A stretch of DNA of 64,000 nucleotides from Tulasnella sp. 424 (lineage: Eukaryota; Basidiomycota; Agaricomycetes; Cantharellales; Tulasnellaceae). A program made the position numbers and the translations under genes. The notes beneath the pieces were generated by a model. That model made no database searches, had not been told where the DNA came from, and worked only from the letters and a program-made list of their open reading frames with translations. The DNA lies in the NCBI GenBank assembly GCA_019633425.1, contig WSUB01000104.1, forward strand, positions 84,396 through 148,395, in the 5' to 3' direction. Of the stretch, positions 44,405 through 56,200 are shown piece after piece. The stretch's first letter is position 1. Every line of letters begins with the position of its first letter.

Positions 44405-45310
44405 ATGTCGGCCAGCCCAAAGACAGAGTCCCCTCAAGATGACCGCGGTATATGTGCGTACCTGATCTTTTGCCTCATTTCACCCAAATTCATTCGATCA
44501 AAAAAGCCGAATACGCTTTTCCCTCCGTTATCTATACCAGCCCAACGACAAAGTCCACTCAAGATGACCGCGATTTATGTGCGTACCTGATTGTTGGCCT
44601 CATTTTACCCAAATTCATTCGATCCAATAAGCAAAATACGCTCTTCCCTCCATAATTGGTACAACGCGAGATGGCATGGTGAACTCATTCTCAGCGGTGG
44701 CCGTTGTCGTAAGACTCCTAGTTCTCTGCGAAAGAATTCGAGGAGGACCTCTGATGCTCTAAACCTTCTAGGCAACCTTGTTGGCCAGCATCGAATGTGC
44801 ATTTCTTTCCATCATTAAAAACCCTCCCAACAATTCGCCTCTCCGTTACTCAAGTCAAGCGCTCCAGGACACAGTCGTTACTTTGACATATATTGCAATC
44901 TTCCTCAATGTTGGAGCATCATGGAGTGCTCTGCGAGTGATTGACTTGCTGGGCAAAATGCCCTTCCTAAACGCGTGCCACGAGGCAGGCTTGAAGCAAA
45001 GGAACCCAGAGGGTAATCGTAAATTCACGATGACCTCTGACACTACAGTTACGGAAGCTATGGAATCTCACGGGTTTCGTGGACAATGGGCGTTTGTCGC
45101 GTGGCATTGTAGGTGCTACGAGCCCTGCGGTCGGGATGATGTTGACTTTGACTCATTGCAGGCCTAGGATCGGTTTTCATTGGAGCTTTATGTGTCGTCA
45201 TTCAAATATCCATGTACATATGGATGCACGAAAAATTAGTTGTTTCGATTGTGACAACTGGCTTTGCCGTCTTCGCGTCTATTCCCATTTTCATTACTTT
45301 TTTCACGTAG
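44405..45310 (+). CDS. TM3: four-TM cassette membrane protein with duplicated 5' exon
   Basis: Exons 44405-44447, 44507-44578, 44632-44708, 44772-45108 and 45162-45310 give 225 aa. The core is typical: SFSAVAVVATLLASIECAFL, TLTYIAIFLNVGASWSAL with the motif LRVIDLLGKMP, then GSVFIGALCVVIQISMYIWM and a hydrophobic end. The 5' part is unusual: exon 1 plus its intron is duplicated, giving one exon more than its paralogs. The first donor could also be GTGCGT 6 nt downstream (in frame). The stop is 183 bp from the L3 stop (convergent). The start choice is supported only by the open frame and the duplication. Confidence 0.75.
44408..44645 (+). repeat. Tandem duplication of exon 1 and intron 1 in TM3
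   Basis: Two units of about 120 bp share CTCAAGATGACCGCG, CCCAAATTCATTCGATC and TACGCT, then CTTCCCTCC or TTTTCCCTCC. In unit 2 the first GT after GACCGCG is AT, so splicing must use the downstream GTGCGT. Confidence 0.75.
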
Positions 45311-45493
45311 GTCGATTTGTACTTATAGCGTCTTTATCGATGATTATGCTATGTTTGAGATCATCGAAAGCAGCTTTCGCAGAATTCTGAGACCCTAGCG
45401 ACAACAATGACTACTCGACGAATGCGAGCTCCTGATTCAAAGGACCCACGACATGAAAACAAGTAGTATGACGAAGAACAAAAAAGAATGCCG

Positions 45494-47441
45494 TCACCAT
45501 CCTATCCGTCTGAGAACTCTCCTGACAAATGAAGTGGGTGGTTTCGGCTCGGGTTTTGAAGAATTGGCAACAGAAGGGTTGTCCGGGTTTGATATGGTCG
45601 GTATGGGAGTAACGGAGGATTCAACGACTGCGGGCGAGCTTGCACCTGAAGTCTGAGCTGATGGGAGTGGGTTCGTCGGAGTAAACTGTGGTGGACGTCC
45701 AGGGAGGCGACCCGGAGGATCGCGATGCACTTGGTGGGTAGCAGGAGGTTTGATCTCTTCTCGGGCGTCGGAGTAATGCGACTCTGTAGGGCTGGGGCTG
45801 GGAGTGTCGTTGCCACTATTTTCTATTGGTTCAGACGACGGAGCGTCAACAACTTCGGTGGGATGAGGTAGTGCTGAAGGAAGTTGAGGCCCAGAAACTA
45901 CAGCAGGAGGGCTGGGCAGCCGTGCCTTTGCGGCAAGAGAACTCGAGGAGATAGTGCTCGGCGGAGAGGGGATGCCAGAAGGTACTGCTGTAGGATTTGT
46001 CCCGAGGCTGCGATTTGACGAAGGCTGAGGCATAACGGACGGAGCGTCAACAACTTCGGTGGGATGAAGTAGTGCTGAAGGAGGTTGAGGCCTAGAAAAT
46101 ACAGCAGGAGAATTGGGCAGCCGTCCCTTTGCGGTAAGAGAACTCGGGGAGATAGTGCTCGGCGGAGCGGGGATGCCAGAAGGTACCGCCGTAGGATTTG
46201 CCTCGAGGCTGCGATTTGAGAAAGGCTGAGGCATAACAATTGGCGGATCCATCCCCTTTAGCAGCGGGGCGGTAAGCGAAGGCCGCAATGAAAAAAAGGG
46301 AACCTTACTTCGGATGTAATTGACAAGAATCGGGTTCGGATGAAGGTGTTTTGGGCCTGAGCAATGCTCTCAACGATCTCCCGCCTTCCCATAATGGCTT
46401 TGAAAGTTTCGACAAGGTTCAACGGTTTCTCTATATCTGAAATCCATGATGAGACGGCTGAACATCGATTATAAAACCCTCATACCGAATACGAAGGGTT
46501 CCGATAGCGCTTGCCGAGCTCGCACCACAACTGCTACCGCTGCTGTTTTCAACTTCGTGTTAACAAGTTGGAGACAATGTGTGTCTTTAACGGTCGCCAA
46601 CTTTGTGGATTTTTCTATCATGTTCCACACTGGTGCAGGCGATCCCACGTAGAGCATAGCCTGAGTAGTTATATCCAATTTCTTGGACTTCAGTTGACGC
46701 TGCCCACGCACGTACGGAAAGTTGAAGCCGGTAGCCGCATATCGGATAATATTATGAACATTACCAATCATAGCGAGGTCAGGAACCGCTGCGAGTCGGG
46801 AATCGTCTTAGCATGGATTCTCTGCATCCCGATCCGCACATACCGCATCGAATCTCGCTGTAAGGTGTGTCCAATTTGCCTTGCGTTTGAGACCAAACTT
46901 TGACCTGAATTGGAATATTTCCCTTGAACTCCCCGTTGGGACTTGAACCTTGGGATGTTGGCTTGTGATCCAAGTCATAAGCGACTTTGCCATCTCGGAG
47001 TTCCTTAGTCTTCCGCCATGCTTTTGCAACGTCGGTTGAGCCTTCTCTTGGGTCGTGCTAAATAACAGCGATTTCAGCGATTGATGAATATCTAAGATTC
47101 GGGAAGCTACGAACTTCAAGACTTCTTGCATAGCGCTTCAACTCCGTCACCGCCTTTTGGACTTGACCGCCTTGGGGATTATTCATGACATTAGTGACAA
47201 GGTTGTTCAGTCTGTTTATCCGATTAGCGAAATTCCATGCTTCAACAATAAATGAGTCTCACTCCGGTGAAATCGTCTTGTTCTTCAAGTCTAACAAGAC
47301 CACCAAGTGGCAAAACTCGACAAGCTCGTCCCTGTTCGCCTTGGATTCAATCACCAGATAGTTCCTGGTGAGGAACCTTGCGACATCCTTTGGATCGCAT
47401 ATGGCGATGCCGCCAGCCGGCATCGTCCATGTGTCCGCCAT
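45494..47441 (-). CDS. L3: cassette L protein with duplicated Ser/Pro tail block
   Basis: Exons 47441-47263, 47211-47115, 47057-46844, 46788-46486, 46436-46309 and 46255-45494 give 560 aa, phases 2, 0, 1, 1, 0. The head of 307 aa has ICDPKDVARFLTRNYLVIES (about 14-33), NRDELVEFCHLVVLLD, HDPREGSTDVAKAWRKTKEL, NVHNIIRYAATGFNF and CLQLVNTKLKTAAVAVVV. The tail has a 66-aa block twice, then the conserved ESSVTP...ISNPDNPSV element and the end SFVRRVLRRIGW. No enzyme or known binding domain is visible. It is divergent from H3 (857 bp between starts) and convergent with TM3, the arrangement seen for L2. Confidence 0.85.
45838..46236 (-). repeat. Tandem duplication of about 198 bp in the L3 tail
   Basis: Two units share CGAGGCTGCGATTTG, TCGGCGGAG, GATGCCAGAAGGTAC and GTCAACAACTTCGGTGGGATG. 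They encode NPTAVPSGIPAPPSTIS and NPTAVPSGIPSPPSTIS blocks. L1 has only one such block. Confidence 0.8.
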
Positions 47442-48298
47442 GGTGGAAATGGGGAAGTGTGGTTTCTCTGCTGGTCGAGTTGTTGGGACCGGACTGTGTG
47501 GGTGCTTGAAATAACGTCGACAGCGTGTTCTCTGCAATCAACCTCCGTGTGCATCGCGAGGGGACGGTGTGCGGAAGGAGATAGACGCCGGCGTGGCCAA
47601 CTGAAGGTCCTCGACATCGTGGTTAGAAAAAGGAAAACGCGTGGTCGAACCGTGGGCATGTGCTTACCACGTGCATCCGTGGGATTTCCGTTTCAACTCA
47701 ACATGCCCTAACAAGCCTCTAGCTCGGTTCGTGCACATCCTCATCTACACAATTTCGTAATACGGAGGACCTTCAACTTTCCTAATTGGACGTATACACG
47801 GCATTCATTCTCTCACCGCCGGACCGCCAATCCTTCGACCCAATGAAGTTGGAAACAGAACCCCGGTGTGACCGCCAGGAACCGACGACGCAAGTCCTTC
47901 ACTACTCAAGCCTTGCCATCACTGTGCAAAGCCGCGCAGCGTGAATGTATAACCCGGCATGGCCTCCCTCGTGCTTTCGTCTATTCTACTATTAACCGCC
48001 TTCGGCCTCGAGTCTTTGGGGAGCTTCATCTGCGAGGCGATATTAATAATCCTGAACATTATCCCCACAAGGTAAGGCTGGGCTTAAGGGGCATCAGAAC
48101 ATTCTAATGCGAATGATATCCATGATAGCTTGCATTATCGTGCATAACCTGCGCAGCTATCCTCAAATTTCCACGAAAAAAGGCGCGGACGCAGCATGGG
48201 GAGGGACCCGCATCTATATCGCGCTTGTAGTTAAACTAGGCTCATACCTCACCACTCCTCGTATTTCAATCCTTTCACCATCCTCTCTTATCCCTTAA

Positions 48299-50253
48299 AT
48301 GGCGTCCATCAACGACCTTCCATCTCTGTGGCAGAAACAGGACGTCGGAGTTGGCTTGCAGTATACATCTAATCTCCTGAATACCATAGTGGGCCTCGCC
48401 ACCCAGTCACCTAACCATTCACTCAAAGCCCAACATTTACTCTCAAGAGGAATAGAGATCCTAGCGTCAATTCAACAATACCTTACCACTGGAACAGATG
48501 ACTTTCTTGGTGCAATCAGGACTATACAGTCACTTGAAGTGACAGAAACGTGAGTAACACGAGCACAGATGACAATACTCTCGCTTACATTGTCCAAAGA
48601 GTGCTTGTTGAATCCATAACGGTATTGAGTGAAGACGTGAACAATCCCGTTCCTGCAGACCGAGCCGTCTTGTCATCCTGGCACCTCAATCGCAACACTT
48701 TCTCTAACCAGCTTAGGACGCTATCCACTACCGGTCCGAAGGTAAAGTGATATGCATTGCGTCTTCTCGAGTTTAGTCTTTACTAACGTAACCCTTGTAG
48801 CAACCCGACGCGGCGTGGACTGGCGTCCTAAGAGATGTCGTCAGAGCGGATGACCTCAACTGGGCCACTCGCCTTGTGGAAGATATGGCCTTGGAAGACC
48901 AAAAGTAAGGCAAATGCGCCCGAGGGCATTCGCTCTTTACGAAAACTTGATTTTTATCTTTCAAAGTACTAAGCAGTCCCTCGGCACCATCATCACAACA
49001 CTCGAACAACCCGAAACTTCCGCGCCAGAAGAAGCAGAGGTATGAGGGCATCTATTTCTGTGTTCACAACGATAGGCTTGGGATTCATATCCGATAACAG
49101 AAAATCCAGACGGACTCGATCCTGGCGGTTATGTGCCTAGCCGATGAAGTCGCTCGACCATCTGAAAGAGGTCGAACCGAGGTGTTTCAGTAAGACGCCG
49201 GCTCTCCTATGACGTTACTCAAAGTAACCCTAATCATAACTGAAATAGGGTGGTCAATGATATAGCCGTAGAGTTGAAAAAGAATGAAGGACGAAACTGG
49301 AAATCCCTGTCGGACCGGTTGCATAGTCTGCCAGTTTGTCGTCAGGTAAACAGCTCCTTCCATGACCGTGCAAGACTGGTCATACCACTAAGGGCTCTCA
49401 TCAGGTTGAAAAGCCGCTGCTTGTTCACCAAGGAAGTTATCCAATCCCAGACATCGTCGGCGATGTTCAGGCAGAGGTGGATCTTGCTGGTACTCGTATT
49501 ATGGGTGAGACGTTTTTCGGGGTTTAATATTCGTCTTCCAATACCGACGACCGAGTCCTTTCAGATCTCATTCCGTTTGGCAGCAAAGACGCAGACATCA
49601 ACGAGTCGAAGCGCGAAGAAGCAAAGAAAAACCTCTGGCAAGTGGAGAAGGCAATGAAAGATGCAGCAGGACACTTGAAAGCACTCAAAGCGAGGGACCA
49701 TAGCTCGGTCAAGGGAGGAAGAACTGATAGCTGGATATCTTATGCTGCGGCACGCCTGCTTACTGTAAGCAAACGTGAGTTGGGGAAGGCGGTCACTAAT
49801 TCGTCTCACGGATTTAAAGAATACCGCACTCGCCATCACACCCGCCTCTGAAATTTCGACATTCATCGACCCTCTACATACCATCGTGTAGGATTTTCCC
49901 TCGTCGTTTTGGTCTACTCTCTGACGTAGTCTACCAGATCTGCCGTCTCCGGATTTATTGATGCTCTGGGCGTATTCAACCTTGGTCCGGCCCAGAGTTG
50001 GCAGGAAGCATTTACTCGCTCGTTAGGAGGAACCGCGTCCCTGTTGACGCAATTCGGAAGGTCGAACGTCAACATTGCTAGCCCAGTTGAAGCCACCTTT
50101 GCAGGCCAGTCCAGAGCTGGTTTCAACGTGCCCACGGGCTCTAGCACACCTGAGAGGACCAGCGTGAAAGAGGAGAAGCATGGTATCCGCGAAAAGATGG
50201 CAGACTTGGCGACTACCATGAAAGATAAGTTGCCAGGTGGGAAATCTAGTTAG
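48299..50253 (+). CDS. H3: all-helical cassette protein
   Basis: Ten exons (48299-48549, 48600-48741, 48801-48904, 48967-49039, 49101-49189, 49249-49345, 49405-49504, 49565-49764, 49820-49887, 49938-50253) give 479 aa with all phases as in H2. The N-terminal domain has HSLKAQHLLSRGIEIL, VLVESITVLSED, SWHLNRNTFSNQL and VLRDVVRADDLNWATRL. Further regions are DSILAVMCLADEVARP, WKSLSDRLHSLPVCR, VEKPLLVHQGSYPIP and the helix REEAKKNLWQVEKAMKDAA. The C-terminus is basic and helical (IREKMADLATTMKDKLPGGK), unlike the acidic end of H2. No signal peptide. Probably cytosolic, possibly peripheral at membranes through the end helix; this is inference. Confidence 0.85.
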
Positions 50254-53200
50254 GATGTAAATTATCCTGGACTGGGGCTTTGCCCATCGCGGTTCACCTT
50301 GACCGCGATGGAAGCATCTTGGGGCGGATTTATTGTTGTTGGGGCGAGGAATAATAGTACTAATATTTAGACATTATTACCGTGCATGTGATACTGTGGG
50401 GCCCGCTACTGTCGATAAAAGTCGCCGCATTTGGGTAGATGACTTTTAACAAAACCAAAGCCTCGACATATGTCTAGGATGAGAAACCAAAGGTTAGGGA
50501 GGAAGATATGACGAGGGGTCGGCCCGCGAAACTAGTGTTTGCTAACTGTGCCCGTGCAAGCTGGTTTGTTATTGGGTATATTCCATTTAAGGCTAACTAT
50601 GTAGTACTCTCGATTCAAGGGACATCGTTCCAAGGTGGACTATGGTATCGGCATATTTATTTTGCGACTAGATTTTTATCAAGTGGGCATGAAGCTAGGT
50701 AGGCGCCGTTTGATAGAAAAGCCTCAACGCTCAAGGCTGTCTGTTATATCGATTTCAAAAAGCTACGGAGTTCCGCATCTCGACCCGGCTTAAAATCGCG
50801 CAAGGAAGTGTCTGGAACCAGAATATTTGATGCGTCGACTCTTCTGTTAGCTGCGAAGACCACGTATCGCCATGACTCTTTCATACCATCATCACGGCTC
50901 ATCAAACTATGCCCTACAGGTTTAACAATCAGGGTGACCACGCTACATAGCACACGTGCCACTTGTGCGACTTACTTCCATTTCTCTGAATCTCTCAGAT
51001 CAAGGTTCCATGAGTCAGGCATGCGAGGTGTTTATGCGATGCTCAGTTCCCGTTCGCCATTTGAGCATGGCGGTGCCTTAGGAGTGACTTGAAGATAAGC
51101 AAAGCCTAGAACTTGGGCCCAAACGAGGGATAGAACGGCCACCAGAGTAGGGGATGCACAGCTCTCAAACACAGTCTCCGTCAGCTTGCTTGATCGACCC
51201 AGCAACCTTCGAGCTGGGATCAACGGTGTCTCACGTAGGACCCTGAATTCAAACCCCGCCCCGTAGTTCTTCATCGTCCTCAACCCCGTCATCCTCCCAA
51301 ACCTCCTCTTCGTCCATTTCTAATGCAACGTTATCGGCCTCTTCTAGCATCAGCTCTTCATCTATGCTATCTAGCTCCGTGTCTATTTCCGCCAAAGTAG
51401 CCTCACCAGGATTCTCACTCGGCGCGCCGTCACCGCTTATGCTACTGTTATCTGTTTCTGCCTCCAACATCTCCCTTCCTAGTCGTTCTAGACATCCTTA
51501 AGATCACCATGACGAGTTGACTAAGTCATTTGAGCAGAGAGTTCCGCTTCTCCTGTCAATCTTTGGGGAGGTATCATTGCCTTCGTGAATTCCAGGCTTT
51601 TTGTGCCCAGCAACCTCCACTAAGTGCTAGCAATGTCGATTCTCTTTGGTCCCCTCAAGCACATCATGTGGCAAGCTCAGATTTGCAGATGCGCCATCAA
51701 GCTGCTCCATGTCTCACTCCCTCTCGCTCCGCCCTACGCAATTATTCACAAAACTCAGCTGCCTAACCTCCCCAAGATGGCTCAACTTGGTTCGATTGTG
51801 AATACTGTATATTGTCTCTATACCATGATTTAGTCTCTACATACATCTATGGGATGATTTGGGTTGCGTTTGGGGCATGGAACGAGACTTTTCGTGTAGC
51901 GGACGGTATGTCTTGACGAATTTTCTTAAGTCCAACTAACGCCGGGGGCGGGGTTTGAATGAAGGGTTCGAAGTGAGACCGCACCGTTGGTTCAAGTAGT
52001 TCGGAATCGGAGAGCGAACTTGTTCGGGCGGAGCTCGGAGATAAGACCGCCGTGCAGCAACCCCCAACATCCTCAGTCGATATTTCAATAGGGGGAACCA
52101 AGTCCTCCTCGATTCAGTACCCATGATATTGGGCCACGAGAGTCGTAGGTCCCGTCGCTCGAAGCCTCTCTCCTGTCGGTCCAGGGAATCAAGGTTGCTC
52201 CCACTCTCCTGAGGCGGCGAACAAACACCGGTCCCTTGTCCAACCCCCGTCTTGCCATGAAGTAGATAGGATTGAGTTGCGCTACCTGGCAGTGTTCTTC
52301 CTGTTGTCATTGTTCTAATACAATTTGTCACCCCAGATTGCGATGGTTGCGTACTAAGAAGCCAACCAATCGAAGAGTTTCTCTTCCCGTCACTCGCTCA
52401 GCGAAACAACTCCAATAGATCTCAATATACTCCCCTTTTTCTCCTTTGACATTCTCCTTATGCGTTACAACTGCCCAGAGGGGTTGCCGTGACGAGTTGA
52501 TTCCTCCCTATTCGATCGTCCCTCCCGCCCAGACCAGTACACCATAAGCCTCTGAATGCTTTTACATCGTTGCGGTATTGTCGTACAAGTGTTGCTTTTC
52601 TGAGGGAAACTAGCATTGTGTGTCGCGTTTCATATGGCCATTCCCAGTCGGGTGAATGACGCAGGTCGACTGTGTATGTTCACTAACGAAAAGACGGCAA
52701 CGACGCAGAAGATTCAGCCGCGGAGTCAAATCTTCCCCGGTACGTAATTTATCCATATTTTCAAGCCTGCTTGCAGTAACTTCAACCAACGCACGGGCTC
52801 AAAGAAAAGGCAAATAAAATATCCCCAACCCAGACTTCCGGACGTCGCGTAAGTGATTCATGGATCGCCTTGGACGCGTTGGATCCTGGCGGTTTTAATA
52901 AGTCGAGTGCTCACCAAGCCCCTACACTGGCTTATGTTTTGAACACGTCGCCCGCATTGCCTGATCGTCGCTGAAAGAGCTCGATATGGCGCAAAGTACT
53001 TCCTAGCCGCATTGTGTTATATTGTCAACTTCCACGCCCCGAGCTACTGCTGAAACGGAATGAGGGCTGGGTTCGCCAAGGAACCGATGCCGATGAAGAG
53101 CCGCGTCCATCGTGCCGTGGCTTGGGCCAACCCGCCCATTTTCGCCCCGCCAGAGATCGAATAAATCTTAGCCAGTACTGAGAAATATCTACGTCCTGGA

Positions 53201-56200
53201 TATGTTCTCAAAAGAGTATTCCTCCGACTTAGTGAGGAGCCGTTCAAGGATTGGGACGTTTGTCGAACGCCCATCTCAGGGTCCTTCAGTCGATGCTGGG
53301 CTCGTGCCATCGCCGCCGCAGTAAACAAGCGTTTTTTACCTCCCCATGTTTCACATGTCGGTGATCACAGTGATCACATGAGAGGAGTATTTCACCCCCG
53401 GAATCCGGGGTCATCACAACACGTGTCAATACCCGCCGGTCAAAGGGCCCCATCATCTGCGTCAGATGCGCGTCCGGACTTGCAGAAAAGGGTATATCTG
53501 GGCGCAGAGCGTGTTCAGGTCCAGTAACGTGTAAGGGTCACGGAAAGACGACCCGAGACGAACGGACCACGAGGCTATTGACCTCATCCACGAAGCCGTT
53601 CACAAGTCTCACAGCCTTATTTATGAGCAAAATTTCAGGATAAAACAGGAAGGCATGGAGACACGAGACTTTGAAATTTTGCTGGAAAAGCATTGCCTTC
53701 CGGTCCGAACCAGAAGCGTGAGCTACGTGATGCAGTCTAACGGTCTTCAGGTCATTTGGGAATGAAGCTATTCCCACATTGATTTCATCTTCCGACCCTC
53801 CATTCTACTGAAAGCGTTGTCTTGCAGTGACCTCTCATCGTTACTTCAGTTCTAGCAGAGTAATAAGAAACGTCGCCGTTCATATTGCCTGATATATAAA
53901 GGTACGAGACTTAATTCGGAGAATGGCTCAAGGTGAAGGATGTGAAGACTTGAGAAGTCCGCTGATGGCCAAGCTTATGTGAAGAACGACCTACGCCCTT
54001 ATTGCCGCGTCCATCTCCCTTTGAGAAAAGCGGCTATCCAGACACCAAGGCAAGCCTAAGCCGAAAATAGCTATGGTATGCCACAATGGGATTTGAGATA
54101 TGAAGCCGCCATTGAATGCCGATTCATCAGAAATGGGCGAAGTTAGGCCGACTTATGACCAAAGCGCCAGCACCAAGTTGAACACAAACACCTCTTCCAA
54201 CTCATCATAGATCGAAAAATGACGCCGAATGAGAGCCCGTCTACAGAATGCATCATCATGCGCAGAAAGTCCGCCTCCCTGAGAGCGCCGATCCTGCGGA
54301 GAAGCCGAAGCCTTCCAACAGTTGGAAAACTGACCGTCGTAGCCCAAATCGTTCATTTGAGGCCAAAGGTTTCCATAGTTCAAAAAAACGCTAAAACGAT
54401 AGTTTGACGCGAGTTGCATGGAATCTCCGCAGGCAAGACGGTTTCCGAGGCCGGCCAATCTGTAGTGAGTCTTCGAGATTTCCCTGGAGGCAGCGGTCGC
54501 GTACGAGGAGCAATCGATAGTTGCCGGGAGGAAATCGGGTGCGGAAGCGACAGTACTTCACGCCGAAAAACCTCTGGAAGAGGTCATGCTAGACATCTGC
54601 ATAGGCGTTTTTGGTATTCGGTAGCGGTGCAGCTTGTTCGTGGTAGAAACAAGCGGGTGCAAAGGAAAACCGCTCGTCCCATATTCTATTGCTTTAGCTG
54701 CTCAAGAGCGCTTCATGATCGGGCGTGAGAGAAATGGGGCATAACAGATAGCGTCTCCAATTTAGTTGAGGAGTGACTTTGCCCTTTATATACAGTACTC
54801 AATTGCTAGTCGTCAGTCTGTAGGTCAGAGAGCTAGAACGACAGGACGAATATCAAAATATTGCATCGGTGCACCCGTTTCTTAGTTACGGCAAATGCCA
54901 GGAGCAGTCCACGCCTCCATATGGGAGGGCCCCGGTCGCTTGGTGTTACAATTCTCCCGGTCCAATCGCTTTCAACCGGTACTGTACAGGTCTCGCTACT
55001 GCTGCTCCTTGTAAAGAGACGCTGGTAAGTTTGATGACAGTAGTTATGAGTATGTATCAGGGGGGTCATGTAGCCCGGCCATCCTAGTATGGATTTGGGT
55101 CCAGACTGAAAGTGAGCCTAACCTAATTCTCCGAGCAATAATTCTTGAGTCAAGATATGCATCAGCGGTATTTATGCTGTGGTCAGATCTTAGTCCCTGC
55201 ATCCCATTTAAAAGTGGCGGTGTCTTGGAGATTACCTAAGGATAAACAGAAGCTATGTCCTGACCTGACTGGGCACGGGGTCGGCGGTGGACGGCTATGA
55301 TGGCCGCTTGATTGTCAAGTCAGATGGTGCATCGACGGGTGTTGATGGGTAGGAGGACAGCCAGGGAGAGAGCGAGAGTCCTAGTCGCACCCCATAAACC
55401 AAACTGTGGGAAAATATACCCATCAGAGTGCTACGACTTTATCTGTCTTGTTCATTCTAACGTTCAATAGGAGATGGAGGATCCTCCTCTTGTCAAAGCG
55501 CATGATAACTAGTACTGTCATGGGTTATACTTGTATTGTGTAGGTTCTCCCTCCTCTCGGTCCAGGGGTTCAGAGCGCTGAATTGAGACGCCTGCTCTAC
55601 TCTCCTAGACGGCGAATGGACTCCGGCCCCTCGCACAGTTCCCATATCACCAGGGAGTAGTAAGAAACGAGCTACCCTGCCTTCCGGTATTCTTTTGGCT
55701 GTCATCACGAGTCGTTGTCGCCGTTTGCAACGGTTGGCCGATCGAAGAGCTTCTCTTCCCGTCGCTGGCGTTGCCCGGCGACTCTCATATTCAGCACATT
55801 CCCCTTATTTCCCCTTTGAAATCCTCCTTATGTGTGACAACTGCCCGAGGAGGGGGCTTGCCTCGAGGGGTTCATTCCTTACTTTTCGATCTTCCCCTCC
55901 CGCTCAGCAATGCAACTTAAGCTCCTGAATGCTTTCCATCATTGCAGCATAGTATTGGAGCCGTTACTCTCCTATGAGCCGCCTGCCCTGCGCCCCGCAT
56001 TCCAAGTGGCCATTACCAATCGAGCAACTGACGTACACTGCATCTTTAGCAACTCGAAACTATAATGACACAGAAATCTCGTGGTGACTTAGCAATTTCC
56101 AGCTATCTTTGAAGGCGAAATTTCCTAGACTGTAATACGAACCAATACCCGGCCCAAAGAAAAGGCATAATTTAATACCATCCCAAACCTAATTAGCTAA

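Larger units (their letters stand above)
44640..47880. repeat. Cassette duplication: TM3-L3 block matching TM1-L1
   Basis: Collinear with 17458-20460. This copy has both genes intact and is followed by H3. Confidence 0.8.

Noticed and set aside
51249..51470. Small acidic-protein gene
   Set aside because: The frame is open and acidic, but it lies at the edge of the decayed tandem duplication, has no conserved counterpart in the second unit and no promoter features.
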